DNA of 64,000 nt from Mycolicibacterium sp. CBMA 234 (GTDB lineage: Bacteria > Actinomycetota > Actinomycetes > Mycobacteriales > Mycobacteriaceae). Location: the NCBI RefSeq assembly GCF_009729415.1, contig NZ_MPKW01000005.1, positions 248,001 to 312,000 on the forward strand. Reading direction: 5' to 3'. The notes beneath the pieces were generated by a model, which saw only the letters and a list, made by a program, of their open reading frames with translations, was not told the DNA's origin and searched no databases. Shown here piece by piece: positions 24,474-33,457 of this stretch. Every line of letters begins with the position of its first letter. The stretch's first letter is position 1. The position numbers and the translations under genes are program-made.

Positions 24474-25346
24474 TCACGCCCCGAAGCGGGCCAACGGATC
24501 AGCCGTCGCCTCGATCTTGGCGACGAGCCCATCGCGAATGGTCAGCACCACCACCGCGAAGAGCTGCCGATGCGCGAACGCCAACAAGACGGGTTGCCCG
24601 AGCGGGCCGGCGACCATCGTGGTCCCCGGTCCGAGGTAGAGCATCAGGTTCTCGGCTACCCGCTGCGGCCCGTGGTTGACGATCGGCGGGATCGGCGGGT
24701 CGGTCAGCACCGTCCCGACGCCCCACACGGTGGGATCGAGCACCGCAGCCAATGCCTGCACGTCCCCGCTCGCGCAGGCGGTGATGAACTTCTCGGTGAC
24801 GAGTTGATGTTCGGTGGCCGCGAAACCCTCGGCGCGCACCTGATCGTCTGGGGTGCTCGCAATCTTCGTCCGGGCCCGACGAGCCAGTTGCCGGCAGGTC
24901 CCGACCGGCCGGCCCACCGTCTCGGCGATCGCGTCGAACGGGACCTGGAACACGTCGTGCAGGATGAACGCCACCCGTTCGCCGGGGCTCAGCTGCCGCA
25001 GCACCTGCAGCAGCGCGCCGGAGACCTCGTCGTCCAGGGTGATGCGATCGGCGGGGTCAGGATCACGTGCGGGCAGCGCAGGGATCGTGCCCTGTTCGAG
25101 GTCAGTCGGGCTTTCCCGACGGGCCCGCGCGGACCGCACCAGGTCGAGGCACAGTCGGCCGGCCACCGTGGTCAGCCAGGCCCGGACGTCGTCGATCTCA
25201 CCGGGCTCCGTGCGCGACAAGCGCAGAAATGCTTCCTGCGCAACGTCTTCGGCATCGCCGACGTCACCCAGCATCTGGTACGCAAGATTGACCAGATACG
25301 GGTGGTGCCGGTTCCAGGCCGCGGTAAATCCGGTGGATTCAGTCAT
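24474..25346 (-). CDS. SigI/SigJ-type ECF sigma factor with SnoaL-like tail
   Basis: A 290-residue ECF sigma factor. Region 2 is at ~10-75 (G-D-V-G-D-A-E-D-V-A-Q-E-A-F-L-R-L) and region 4 at ~110-165 (L-S-P-G-E-R-V-A-F-I-L-H-D-V-F). A C-terminal SnoaL-like domain from ~175 follows (F-I-T-A-C-A-S-G-D-V-Q-A-L-A-A-V-L-D-P). Length and wording resemble M. tuberculosis SigI (Rv1189, 290 aa). The C-terminal domain replaces an anti-sigma factor and modulates activity in ECF41-type factors; the G-G-G-K-like motif is degenerate here (N-H-G-P-Q-R). It is divergent from an NmrA-like oxidoreductase gene, a typical target. Confidence 0.9.
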   Translation of the reverse strand: MTESTGFTAAWNRHHPYLVNLAYQMLGDVGDAEDVAQEAFLRLSRTEPGEIDDVRAWLTTVAGRLCLDLVRSARARRESPTDLEQGTIPALPARDPDPADRITLDDEVSGALLQVLRQLSPGERVAFILHDVFQVPFDAIAETVGRPVGTCRQLARRARTKIASTPDDQVRAEGFAATEHQLVTEKFITACASGDVQALAAVLDPTVWGVGTVLTDPPIPPIVNHGPQRVAENLMLYLGPGTTMVAGPLGQPVLLAFAHRQLFAVVVLTIRDGLVAKIEATADPLARFGA

Positions 25347-25372
25347 GAGTCTTAGACGATGCAGGGTGGGAA

Positions 25373-25412
25373 AAAGTTACCGCACCATTGGATGATCTGC
25401 CGCCGTAACTTT
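25373..25412. promoter_or_regulatory. Divergent inverted repeat, sigI-like / NmrA-like
   Basis: AAAGTTAC (25373-25380) and GTAACTTT (25405-25412) are perfect inverted 8-mers 24 nt apart between the divergent genes. Each reads as GTTAC/GTAAC toward one gene, which could be paired -35 elements for one sigma factor or an operator. Confidence 0.45.
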
Positions 25413-25438
25413 CGCGGCGTGTGTTCCGTCCTTGATTC

Positions 25439-26290
25439 ATGACCATTCTCATTACCGGGGCCACCGGCAACGTCGGCCGCCCTCTCGTCGAACAGCTGCA
25501 TCGTGCGGGCGTGAAAGTCCGTGCCATCACTCGCAATACATCCGCGGCCTTCCCACCGGAGGTCGAGACCGTGGCGTCCGTACGCGACGGCCTGACCGGC
25601 GTCAGCGCGGTATTTCTCAACTCCCGCGCCCTCGGACCGGACCTGGATTGGACGGTCCAAGCCGCCAAGGACGCCGGCGTGACCAAGTTGGTGGCCCTGT
25701 CGGCGATCAACGCGGACGACGACTTCTCCCGCCAGCCATCGAGGTTCCGGGGCGATCGCAATAAAGAAGTCGAGCAGCTGGCCGTTGATTCCGGGCTGGC
25801 GTGGGTAAGCCTGCGGCCGTCGTTGTTCGCCACCAACTTCATCGGCATGTGGGCCGGCCAGCTCCAGAACGGTGACGTGGTGGCCGGACCCTATGCCTCG
25901 GCGTCCAGCGCACCCATTGTCGAATCCGATATTGCGGCTGTCGCCGCCCACGCCTTACTCAGCGACGACTTGATCGGCCAGAAGGTGCCCTTGACCGGAC
26001 CCCAGTCGTTCACCAACACCGAACTGTTGGCCGTCGTCGGGCAGATTCTCGGCCGCGATCTGCAGTACCGGGAGATCCCCATCGACGACGTCCGCCGGCG
26101 CTTCGAGGCCATCGGCTTTCCCGCCGAGTTCGGCGCGGCGTACGCCGCGCTGCTGGCCGAAACCGTTGACGTACCGGCGGTGGTCACCGACGACATCGAA
26201 CGCATCCTCGGCCGTCCGGCCCAGACGTTCGCCGACTGGGTGGGCCGGTACCGTGCCGCCTTCACCCGCACCCTGCAGCCACAGCCCTGA
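25439..26290 (+). CDS. NmrA-like NAD(P)-binding oxidoreductase
   Basis: A 283-residue atypical SDR. The N-terminal loop is I-T-G-A-T-G-N-V-G-R, followed by the R-A-I-T-R-N pattern typical of NmrA/QOR2 proteins. The catalytic Tyr-x3-Lys is absent, as in this family. It may bind NADP(H) as a sensor or reduce quinones. It is divergent from the SigI-like sigma gene, with an inverted repeat between them, and is followed 12 nt later by a deazaflavin-type reductase, forming an operon likely controlled by that sigma factor. Confidence 0.88.
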   Translation: MTILITGATGNVGRPLVEQLHRAGVKVRAITRNTSAAFPPEVETVASVRDGLTGVSAVFLNSRALGPDLDWTVQAAKDAGVTKLVALSAINADDDFSRQPSRFRGDRNKEVEQLAVDSGLAWVSLRPSLFATNFIGMWAGQLQNGDVVAGPYASASSAPIVESDIAAVAAHALLSDDLIGQKVPLTGPQSFTNTELLAVVGQILGRDLQYREIPIDDVRRRFEAIGFPAEFGAAYAALLAETVDVPAVVTDDIERILGRPAQTFADWVGRYRAAFTRTLQPQP

Positions 26291-26302
26291 AAGGACCAAC
26301 CC

Positions 26303-26746
26303 ATGTCTGATCCACGACCGCCGCGTTACCTCAAACAGATGAACAAAGTCGTTGTCGCCGTGGGGAAACTCGGCATCCCCGTCGGCCCCGCGATGGTCCT
26401 GACCGTGCCCGGCCGCAAGTCCGGCACGCCCCGGAGCACCCCGATGACGCCATTCGTCATCCACGGCGCGATGTATGCGGTGGCGGGCTATCCGGGCGCG
26501 CACTGGGCCCTCAACGCCCGTGCCGCCGGCACCGGCACCCTGACGCGGGGCCGCAGGTCACGGTCGGTGAAGATCACCGAGCTGACGGTCGACGAAGCGC
26601 GACCGGTACTGCGCGAGTTCCCCGTGCTGGTCCCGGTCGGCGTCAAGTTCGCGAAGAGTTCCGGCATGGTCACCGAGGGCACGCCCGACGAATTCGAGTC
26701 TCTGGCAGGCAGACTCGCCGTCTTCCGGTTCGATCCGCTGGGGTGA
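26303..26746 (+). CDS. Deazaflavin (F420)-dependent nitroreductase family protein
   Basis: A 147-residue split-barrel protein of the Ddn/DUF385 family: L-T-V-P-G-R-K-S-G-T-P-R-S-T-P is the F420 phosphate-binding signature, then G-A-H-W-A-L-N-A and a C-terminal R-L-A-V-F-R-F-D-P. Members use reduced F420 to reduce quinones, nitro compounds or enones. It is in an operon with the NmrA-like oxidoreductase. It ends 10 nt from the convergent MFS gene. Confidence 0.88.
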   Translation: MSDPRPPRYLKQMNKVVVAVGKLGIPVGPAMVLTVPGRKSGTPRSTPMTPFVIHGAMYAVAGYPGAHWALNARAAGTGTLTRGRRSRSVKITELTVDEARPVLREFPVLVPVGVKFAKSSGMVTEGTPDEFESLAGRLAVFRFDPLG

Positions 26747-26756
26747 TCTAGGGCCG

Positions 26757-28100
26757 TCAGCGGTACGCACTGCCCTGCTCGCGGTCGAGGTAGGTGTCGG
26801 ACTTGTTCTTCAAGGCGAACAGGTACACCAGCAGCGATACCGCGATACAGGCAGTGACGTAGACGATGAACAGCGGCACCTGGTTGTGGGCCTTGAGAGC
26901 CTGGTAAATCAGGGGTGAGGTGCCGCCGAAGATTGAATTGGCCAGCGCGTAGCCGAGGCCGACGCCCAGCGCCCGCACGTGGACGGGGAATAGTTCGGAC
27001 TTCACCAGCGCATTGATCGATGTGTATCCGGTGAGGATGACGTACGCGACGGCCACCAGCAAAAACGACATGATCGGCGAGTGCGTCTGGGGCAGGTAGG
27101 TGATGAGGATGTACGTGTAGACCAGCCCGCCGAATCCGAACCATAAAAGCAGGGGTTTGCGGCCCACCCGGTCGCTGATCATTCCGCCGATCGGCTGGAT
27201 CGCCATCAGGAAGATCAGCCCGAGCAGGTTGATCCACGTCGCGGTCATAGGTTGGTTCTTGTAGGTCGCCTTGACCATCGCGGGCGCATTGACGCTGTAC
27301 GTGTAGAACGCGACGGTGCCGCCGAGGGTGATCAGGAAGCACAGCAGCAGTGGCTTCCAGTAGCGCGCGAACAGCTCACGCATCGACCCGGCATGCGGTT
27401 CCTTGCCTTCCTTGACCGCCTCGAGAGTCTCCTTGGAAAGCGACTCGTCCATGCTGCGCCGCAGCCAGAACACCACCACGGCCGCGACACCGCCGACCGC
27501 AAAGCCGATGCGCCAACCGAATTCGCCTACCTGCGCGGTGCTGAGCGCCGTGAGGATGATGAGCAAGGTGAATTGGGCGAGCACGTGCCCACCGACAAGG
27601 GTCACGTATTGGAACGAGGAGAAGAATCCGCGGCGTTCCCTCGTCGCCGCCTCAGACATATAGGTCGCCGACGTGCCGTACTCGCCGCCGGTGGCGAACC
27701 CCTGCACCAGCCGACAGATGATCAGGATCATCGGCGCCGCGACGCCGATGCTGTCCCGCGACGGAACCAGTGCGATCACCAACGAGCAGGCGGCCATCAA
27801 CGAGACGCTGACCATCAGTGCCGCGCGGCGGCCTCGGCGGTCGGCGAAGCGGCCGAAGAACCACGACCCGATTGGCCGGGTGATGAACGTGACCGCGAAG
27901 ATCGCGTACACGTAGATCGTCGAATTCTGGTCGGCCTTATCGAAGAACTGGTTTTCGAAGTAGGTGGCAAAGACGGTGTAGACGTAGACGTCGTACCACT
28001 CGACGAGGTTTCCCGACGACCCCCGAATGGTGTTCCAGATCGCGCGGCGGGTCGCTACCCGGTCCGAAGGCGTCGGTGTGTCCTCGGTCAATACGCTCAT
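26757..28100 (-). CDS. MHS-family MFS carboxylate importer
   Basis: A 447-residue, 12-span major facilitator of the metabolite:H+ symporter family. It has the loop 2-3 motif F-A-D-R-R-G-R-R, then R-L-V-Q-G-F-A-T-G-G-E-Y-G (MHS signature) and G-R-K-P in loop 8-9. It resembles alpha-ketoglutarate/shikimate permeases and should import an organic acid with protons. The start is ATG 28100 after GGAGAG; a 36-residue upstream extension is rejected. It lies beside the GntR/acyl-CoA dehydrogenase/thiolase cluster and probably imports that pathway's substrate. Confidence 0.9.
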   Translation of the reverse strand: MSVLTEDTPTPSDRVATRRAIWNTIRGSSGNLVEWYDVYVYTVFATYFENQFFDKADQNSTIYVYAIFAVTFITRPIGSWFFGRFADRRGRRAALMVSVSLMAACSLVIALVPSRDSIGVAAPMILIICRLVQGFATGGEYGTSATYMSEAATRERRGFFSSFQYVTLVGGHVLAQFTLLIILTALSTAQVGEFGWRIGFAVGGVAAVVVFWLRRSMDESLSKETLEAVKEGKEPHAGSMRELFARYWKPLLLCFLITLGGTVAFYTYSVNAPAMVKATYKNQPMTATWINLLGLIFLMAIQPIGGMISDRVGRKPLLLWFGFGGLVYTYILITYLPQTHSPIMSFLLVAVAYVILTGYTSINALVKSELFPVHVRALGVGLGYALANSIFGGTSPLIYQALKAHNQVPLFIVYVTACIAVSLLVYLFALKNKSDTYLDREQGSAYR

Positions 28101-28201
28101 GCTGCTCTCCAACGGTGGGCAACGAATAGGTCGTGGGCACATCATTGCGGCAGGCCGCCGGTAACGAATGGAATCTGGCCACAGCGCCGATTTCCTTGCA
28201 C

Positions 28202-28217
28202 GATTCACAGATTCACA
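28202..28217. repeat. Tandem 8-bp repeat upstream of MFS gene
   Basis: GATTCACA occurs twice head to tail, about 100 nt upstream of the transporter start. It could be a regulator site, but it is short. Confidence 0.3.
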
Positions 28218-28253
28218 AAGACCGTACCCCCGGGCGCCGCCAGCTCAGTGGGC

Positions 28254-28937
28254 TCAACCCTCGCGGATCACACCGCGTTCGGAAAGGTGCTCGGTCAGCG
28301 GTTCCACCCCGACCTCGAAGTGCTCGGCCATCGCGGTCCGGGCAGCGCTTGCATCACCGCTTTTCAGCGCCGCGATCACCCGACGGTGGTCGCGGATCGA
28401 CAGATCCGGCCAACCTTCCAGCGTCGGGAACACCGACTCCGGCGCGTAACGCGTTATCCCTGACATGAATTGGGTCAGTTTGGGCGAGTCGGCAACCACG
28501 TTGATCAGGCGGTGGAACTCGTGGTTGAGCCGCACCATGCGGTCGACGTCGGTGTGCTGGTAGGCCAGCTCCAGCGCGTCCTGAATCCGAGTGAGTTCAG
28601 TGACCTGATCGGCAGTGATGTTCTCCGCGGCCCGGGCCGCCAGCTCGCCACCGACAAACGCCTGCACCATGGCCACATCCGACACATCGCGCGCCGTCAC
28701 CTCGAGCACCATGAAGCCACGCCGTGGATGCTGCACCAGCAGCCCCTCGGCCCGCAGGTTCAGCAGCGCCTCCCGTACCGGAGTGACGCTGACCCCCAGT
28801 TCGGTGGCCACCTGGTCGAGCCGCAGGTACTCCCCCGCCGGGAACGTGCCGTTGAAGATCCGCCGCCGGACAAACCGTGCCACGTCGTCGGAAAGCTGTG
28901 CGGGCGCGGCGAACTCGGGTTCAGATGCGGTATTCAT
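28254..28937 (-). CDS. FadR/FCD-type GntR regulator
   Basis: A 227-residue regulator. The winged helix-turn-helix is at ~15-80 (D-Q-V-A-T-E-L-G-V-S-V-T-P-V-R-E-A-L), then an all-helical FCD ligand domain with the metal/ligand histidines (N-H-E-F-H, then D-H-R-R-V). Its start overlaps the end of the acyl-CoA dehydrogenase gene by 17 nt, so it is the last gene of the SDR-thiolase-ACAD-gntR operon. It should sense the imported acid or its CoA ester and control the divergent region at 32079-32213. Confidence 0.9.
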   Translation of the reverse strand: MNTASEPEFAAPAQLSDDVARFVRRRIFNGTFPAGEYLRLDQVATELGVSVTPVREALLNLRAEGLLVQHPRRGFMVLEVTARDVSDVAMVQAFVGGELAARAAENITADQVTELTRIQDALELAYQHTDVDRMVRLNHEFHRLINVVADSPKLTQFMSGITRYAPESVFPTLEGWPDLSIRDHRRVIAALKSGDASAARTAMAEHFEVGVEPLTEHLSERGVIREG

Positions 28938-30114
28938 TGAGCAAATTCTTACTGATGATGGTCTTCTGGATTTCGCTGGTGCCTTCGCCGATCAGCAGGA
29001 AGGGTGCGTCCCGCATGAGGCGTTCGATCTCGTATTCCTTGGAATAGCCATAGCCGCCGTGGATCCGGAAGCTCTGTTGGGTGACCTCCGAACAGAACTC
29101 GCTGGCAAGGTATTTGGCCATTCCAGCCGCGACGTCGTTGCGTTCGCCCGAGTCCTTGAGCCGGGCCGCATTGACCATCATCAGGTGTGCCGCTTCGACT
29201 TTCGTGGCCATCTCGGCCAGCTGAAAGGCGATAGCCTGGTGATCGGCGATGGGCTTGCCGAACGTCTCACGTTGCTGCGCATAGCGCACCGCCAGTTCGA
29301 AAGCCCGGAGGCCAACACCGCAGGCCCGCGCCGACACGTTGACGCGGCCGACTTCGATGCCGTCCATCATCTGGAAAAAACCCTCGCCGGGCTTGCCACC
29401 GAGCACATCGTCGGCGCTGGCACGGTAACCATCAAAGATGAGTTCCGTGGTGTCGATACCCTTGTAGCCGAGCTTGTCGATCTTGCCCGGGATGGTCAGC
29501 CCGGGTTTGACCTCGCCGAAGCCGGTCGGTTTCTCGACCAGAAACGCGGTCAGGTTGCGGTGCGGCTTGTCCGCTCCCTCGTCGGTTTTCACCAGGGCCG
29601 CAACCAGAGTCGAGCTACCGCCGTTGGTCAGCCACATCTTCTGGCCGCTGATGGTGTAGCCACCGTCGGCGTCCCGGATGCCCTTGGTCCGGATGGCCGC
29701 GACGTCGGAGCCAAGTTCCGGCTCCGACATCGAGAAGGCGCCGCGCACCTCGCCCGTCGCCATCCGAGGTAGGTAACGCTGTTTCTGCTCGGCGGTGCCG
29801 TGCCGGCGCAGCATGTAGGCGACGATGAAATGTGTGTTGATGACGCCCGAGATGCTCATCCACCCGCGGGCCAGTTCCTCGACGCACAGCGCATAAGTCA
29901 GCAGCGATTCACCGAGCCCGCCGTACTCCTGTGGGATCATCAGCCCGAACAGGCCCAGCTCTTTCATCTGATCGACAATGGCCTGCGGGTAGGAGTCCGA
30001 ATGCTCCAGATCCTGGGCCACCGGGATGATCTCCCGATCGACGAATTGCCTTACCGTAGCGACGATTTCACGCTGAACTTCGGTCAGCCCAGCGGTCTGG
30101 GCCAGGCGAGTCAT
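28921..30114 (-). CDS. Acyl-CoA dehydrogenase
   Basis: A 397-residue FAD-dependent acyl-CoA dehydrogenase. It has the A-F-S-M-S-E-P-E-L-G-S-D FAD/substrate motif near residue 130, R-x-x-F-G-K-P-I region and the C-terminal E-G-T-S-E-I-Q where the first Glu is the catalytic base in most members. It introduces the alpha,beta double bond. Its ATG overlaps the thiolase stop (ATGA), so it is tightly coupled. It is one of two ACADs in the cluster, the other being divergent at 32214. Confidence 0.93.
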   Translation of the reverse strand: MTRLAQTAGLTEVQREIVATVRQFVDREIIPVAQDLEHSDSYPQAIVDQMKELGLFGLMIPQEYGGLGESLLTYALCVEELARGWMSISGVINTHFIVAYMLRRHGTAEQKQRYLPRMATGEVRGAFSMSEPELGSDVAAIRTKGIRDADGGYTISGQKMWLTNGGSSTLVAALVKTDEGADKPHRNLTAFLVEKPTGFGEVKPGLTIPGKIDKLGYKGIDTTELIFDGYRASADDVLGGKPGEGFFQMMDGIEVGRVNVSARACGVGLRAFELAVRYAQQRETFGKPIADHQAIAFQLAEMATKVEAAHLMMVNAARLKDSGERNDVAAGMAKYLASEFCSEVTQQSFRIHGGYGYSKEYEIERLMRDAPFLLIGEGTSEIQKTIISKNLLNEYRI

Positions 30115-31331
30115 GCCACCACCCGTTCAAATACCGCGGCCAATCCTTGACCCCCTCCGATGCACATGGTTTCCAGGCCGTAGCGAGCCTCCCGCAGGTG
30201 CAGTTCACGCGCCAACGTGGCGAGCATGCGGCCGCCGGTCGCACCGACGGGATGGCCGAGCGAGATGCCCGACCCGCGCACATTGGTGCGCTCCCAATCC
30301 TCGTCGGTGAACTTCCACTCCCGGGTACACGCCAGCGCCTGGGCGGCGAAGGCCTCGTTGAGTTCGATGAGGTCGATATCGGCAAGGGCCAGACCAGCTT
30401 TGGTCAACGCCACCTCGGTTGCCGGCACCGGGCCGATACCCATGATGTTCGGCGGCACCCCGGCCACGCCCCACGACACCAGCCGCACCAACGGCTGCAG
30501 CCCGAGTTCGGTCGCGCGCTCCGGCGTCGTCACGATGCACATCGACGCGGCGTCGTTCTGCCCGCTGGAATTGCCGGCCGTCACAGTGGCATCCGGATCA
30601 CTTCTACCCAGAACGGGTTTGAGCATGCCCAGTGCCTCGACGTTGGTGTCGGCGCGAGGGTGTTCGTCGGTGTCGATCACCTGATCACCGCTGCGCGACG
30701 TAACAGCCACCGGCACGATCTCGTCGGCCAATACCCCGCTGCGTTGTGCGGCAACCGCTTTCTGGTGCGACCGCACCGCCAACGCGTCCTGCTCGACGCG
30801 CGAGATCGCGTACTGCCGACGCAGGTTCTCCGCGGTTTCCAGCATGCCACCCGGCACGGGGTAGTTCTTGCCACCAGCCGTGGTCCGACCGCGGGCCAAC
30901 CCGTCATGCACGGTGATGCCGCCGCGCGAGCCACCCCACCGCATATCGGTGGAATGGAACGCAACATTACTCATCGACTCCGCGCCACCGGCGACGACGA
31001 GATCGTTTGCGCCGCTGGCCACTTGAAGGCAGGCCTGGATGACAGCCTGCAGGCCCGACCCGCAGCGGCGGTCGACCTGCATACCCGGCACGGTGACCGG
31101 CAGCCCGGCGTCGAGCGCGACCACGCGGCCGATCGCCGGGGCCTCGCTGGACGGATAGCAGTGTCCGAGAATCACGTCCTGCACCGCGTCGACCGGAATG
31201 CCAGTGCGCTGCAACAGACCCTGCAGCGCCGCGACACCCAGCTCGACAGCGGTCAGCGACTTGAACATGCCGCCGTAGCGCCCGATGGGCGTACGCACCG
31301 GCGCGCAGATGACGGGGCTGATGGCGGCCAT
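30111..31331 (-). CDS. Acetyl-CoA acetyltransferase (thiolase)
   Basis: A 406-residue degradative-type thiolase. The nucleophile is in D-R-R-C90-G-S-G, N-E-A-F-A-A-Q and the G-H-P-V-G-A-T-G histidine follow, and the second cysteine is in C-I-G-G-G-Q-G. It cleaves a 3-ketoacyl-CoA with CoA. It is placed between the SDR (adjacent, no gap) and the ACAD (4-nt overlap), completing the final step of a beta-oxidation turn in the operon. Confidence 0.93.
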   Translation of the reverse strand: MAAISPVICAPVRTPIGRYGGMFKSLTAVELGVAALQGLLQRTGIPVDAVQDVILGHCYPSSEAPAIGRVVALDAGLPVTVPGMQVDRRCGSGLQAVIQACLQVASGANDLVVAGGAESMSNVAFHSTDMRWGGSRGGITVHDGLARGRTTAGGKNYPVPGGMLETAENLRRQYAISRVEQDALAVRSHQKAVAAQRSGVLADEIVPVAVTSRSGDQVIDTDEHPRADTNVEALGMLKPVLGRSDPDATVTAGNSSGQNDAASMCIVTTPERATELGLQPLVRLVSWGVAGVPPNIMGIGPVPATEVALTKAGLALADIDLIELNEAFAAQALACTREWKFTDEDWERTNVRGSGISLGHPVGATGGRMLATLARELHLREARYGLETMCIGGGQGLAAVFERVVA

Positions 31332-32078
31332 CTAAATGTGCCGTCCCCCAGTGATTTCCAGAACGCAGCCGGTCATGTACGACGACATGTCCGACGCCAG
31401 GAACGTCACCACCGACGCCACTTCACTGGGTTCGGCGGCCCGGCCCATCGGAATCTCCGCCAGCTTCTGATCCCAAATCCGTTGCGGCATGGCCTCTGTC
31501 ATCGCCGAGCGGATCAAGCCCGGTTGCACCGCGTTGACCCGCACCCCCAGATGAGCGACCTCCTTCGCGGCCGCCTTGGTCAGGCCGACTATGCCTGCCT
31601 TGGCCGCCGAGTAGTTGGTCTGCCCGATCAGGCCAACCTTGCCCGAGATCGACGAAATGTTGATGATGGCACCGCTGTTCGCCTCCCGCATGACGCCCGC
31701 CGCCAGCCGGGTGCCGTTCCAGCAGCCCTTGAGGTGGACGTCGATGACCTGGTCGAACTGTTCCTCGGTCATCTTGCGCATGGTGGCATCGCGCGTGATA
31801 CCGGCGTTGTTGACCATGACATCGATGGTGCCCCGGCCTCCGAACTCGATGGCCGCGTCGATCAGCGCCTGCACGTCGGCGGCAGACGTCACGTCGCACC
31901 GCACGGCCTTGGCCACGTCCGGACCGCCCAGCGCGGCGACGGCCGCCTCCGTCGCATCGAGGTTCAAGTCGCCGATCACGACGCGGGCACCTTCAGCGAT
32001 GAAGCGCTCAGCGATCGCGTATCCGATTCCCTGGGCTCCGCCGGTGATCACCGCGGTACGTCCGTCCAGCAGCGGCAT
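31332..32078 (-). CDS. SDR, 3-hydroxyacyl-CoA dehydrogenase / FabG-like
   Basis: A 248-residue classical [15 protein letters not shown], a catalytic serine in N-I-S-S-I-S and the Y-S-A-A-K motif. The C-terminal E-I-T-G-G-R is typical. It is first gene of the minus-strand operon (SDR-thiolase-ACAD-gntR), where its likely role is oxidation of the 3-hydroxyacyl-CoA produced by the MaoC hydratase. A FabG-type reductase role is the alternative. Confidence 0.9.
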   Translation of the reverse strand: MPLLDGRTAVITGGAQGIGYAIAERFIAEGARVVIGDLNLDATEAAVAALGGPDVAKAVRCDVTSAADVQALIDAAIEFGGRGTIDVMVNNAGITRDATMRKMTEEQFDQVIDVHLKGCWNGTRLAAGVMREANSGAIINISSISGKVGLIGQTNYSAAKAGIVGLTKAAAKEVAHLGVRVNAVQPGLIRSAMTEAMPQRIWDQKLAEIPMGRAAEPSEVASVVTFLASDMSSYMTGCVLEITGGRHI

Positions 32079-32152
32079 GGTCGTTCAATCCTCTCGATCG
32101 ACTGAGCCGGCCGTTGGACCAACGCAGCGGCCGCCAACCGGCTTCATACATA

Positions 32153-32165
32153 AAATATGATATTT
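32153..32165. promoter_or_regulatory. AT-rich palindrome, candidate GntR operator
   Basis: AAATAT-G-ATATTT is a perfect palindrome in an AT-rich patch inside the 135-bp divergent region between the SDR operon (start 32078) and the acyl-CoA dehydrogenase (start 32214). It stands out against the GC-rich background and is well placed to control both directions. Confidence 0.6.
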
Positions 32166-32213
32166 CTTGCATCAAACCAGAAGCATCCCCGTGTTGCACA
32201 AGGAGACCCAGAC

Positions 32214-33419
32214 ATGGCCGAACCCAGCGACGCATCGAGCACGGCAGCGCCTGCGGTAAATGAGCAGGATTTCCGCGACATCCTCGACGCCACCCGCCAG
32301 TTCGTCCGCACCGTCGTCATGCCGCGCGAATTGGAAATCATGAACGACAACCGGGTGCCCGACGACATCCGCGATCAGGCCAAGGGCATGGGCCTGTTCG
32401 GCTACGCCATCCCCCAGGAATGGGGCGGCCTGGGGCTGAATCTCATCCAGGACGTCGAGATGGCCATGGAGCTGGGCTACACCACGCTGGCGGTTCGCTC
32501 GATGTTCGGCACCAATAACGGGATCGCCGGGCAGGTACTGGTCGGCTTCGGCACCGACACCCAAAAGCAGCGGTGGCTGGAGCAGATCGCCAGTGGTGAC
32601 TGCGTCGCGTCGTTCGCATTGACCGAGTCCGGCGCCGGCTCCAACCCGGCAGGCTTGCGCACCAAAGCGGTTCCCGACGGGAGCGACTGGATCATCAGCG
32701 GCCAAAAGCGGTTCATCACCAACGCCCCCACCGCGAACCTGTTCATCGTGTTCGCCCGGACCCGGCCGGCGGACGCCGACGGCGCCGGCATCGCGGTGTT
32801 CCTGGTGCCCGCCGACGCGCCTGGCGTCGTGGTCGGGCCCAAGGACGCCAAGATGGGCCAGGAAGGCGCATGGACCTCCGACGTCACGTTCGACGACGTC
32901 CGCGTGGGTCCCGATGCACTGATCGGCGGCAGCGAGGACATCGGCTACCGCGCCGCACTGACGTCGCTGGCCCGAGGACGGGTGCACATTGCGGCGGTGT
33001 CGGTCGGGACGGCGCAGCGTGCCCTCGACGAGGCGGTGGCCTACGCCGCGACCGCCACGCAGGGCGGCACCGCGATCGGTGAATTCCAGTTGGTGCAGGC
33101 GATGCTCGCCGATATGCAGACCGGCGTGATGGCCGGCCGGGCCCTCGTGCGTGACGCCGCGCAGCTGTGGGTCAGCGGCGCGGACCGTCGCATCGCACCG
33201 TCGGCCGCGAAGCTGTTCTGCACCGAAATGGTCGGCAAGGTCGCTGACCTCGCCGTGCAGGTACACGGCGGCAGCGGATACATGCGCGACGTGCCCGTCG
33301 AACGGATTTACCGCGACGTGCGCCTGCTGCGCCTCTACGAGGGCACCAGCGAGATTCAGCGCTTGATCATCGGCGGCGGACTGGTGAAGGCCGCGCAGCG
33401 GTTGTCTGCTGGCCGCTGA
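32214..33419 (+). CDS. Acyl-CoA dehydrogenase
   Basis: A 401-residue acyl-CoA dehydrogenase. It has A-S-F-A-L-T-E-S-G-A-G-S-N-P (FAD/substrate loop), Q-V-H-G-G-S-G-Y, and L-Y-E-G-T-S-E-I-Q with the catalytic glutamate. The start is ATG 32214 after AAGGAG; the frame open to 32157 would start inside the operator region. It is divergent from the SDR-thiolase-ACAD-gntR operon and convergent with maoC. Two ACADs in one cluster suggest two dehydrogenation steps or chain-length preferences. Confidence 0.92.
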   Translation: MAEPSDASSTAAPAVNEQDFRDILDATRQFVRTVVMPRELEIMNDNRVPDDIRDQAKGMGLFGYAIPQEWGGLGLNLIQDVEMAMELGYTTLAVRSMFGTNNGIAGQVLVGFGTDTQKQRWLEQIASGDCVASFALTESGAGSNPAGLRTKAVPDGSDWIISGQKRFITNAPTANLFIVFARTRPADADGAGIAVFLVPADAPGVVVGPKDAKMGQEGAWTSDVTFDDVRVGPDALIGGSEDIGYRAALTSLARGRVHIAAVSVGTAQRALDEAVAYAATATQGGTAIGEFQLVQAMLADMQTGVMAGRALVRDAAQLWVSGADRRIAPSAAKLFCTEMVGKVADLAVQVHGGSGYMRDVPVERIYRDVRLLRLYEGTSEIQRLIIGGGLVKAAQRLSAGR

Positions 33420-33422
33420 CGT

Positions 33423-33449
33423 GGGCGAACAGCCGCTGGCTACTCGCCC
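33423..33449. terminator. Bidirectional hairpin between ACAD and maoC
   Basis: Arms GGGCGA (33423-33428) with TCGCCC (33444-33449) and AGCC (33431-33434) with GGCT (33438-33441), separated by an AC/AC internal loop. It sits in the 38-nt gap of two convergent genes. Confidence 0.6.
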
Positions 33450-33457
33450 GCCAGCAA

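Noticed and set aside
27252..28463. 403-codon plus-strand frame over the MFS transporter
   Set aside because: Antisense to 12 clear membrane spans.
30147..32105. 652-codon open frame on the plus strand over the thiolase and SDR genes
   Set aside because: Antisense shadow; both opposite-strand genes have intact catalytic motifs.
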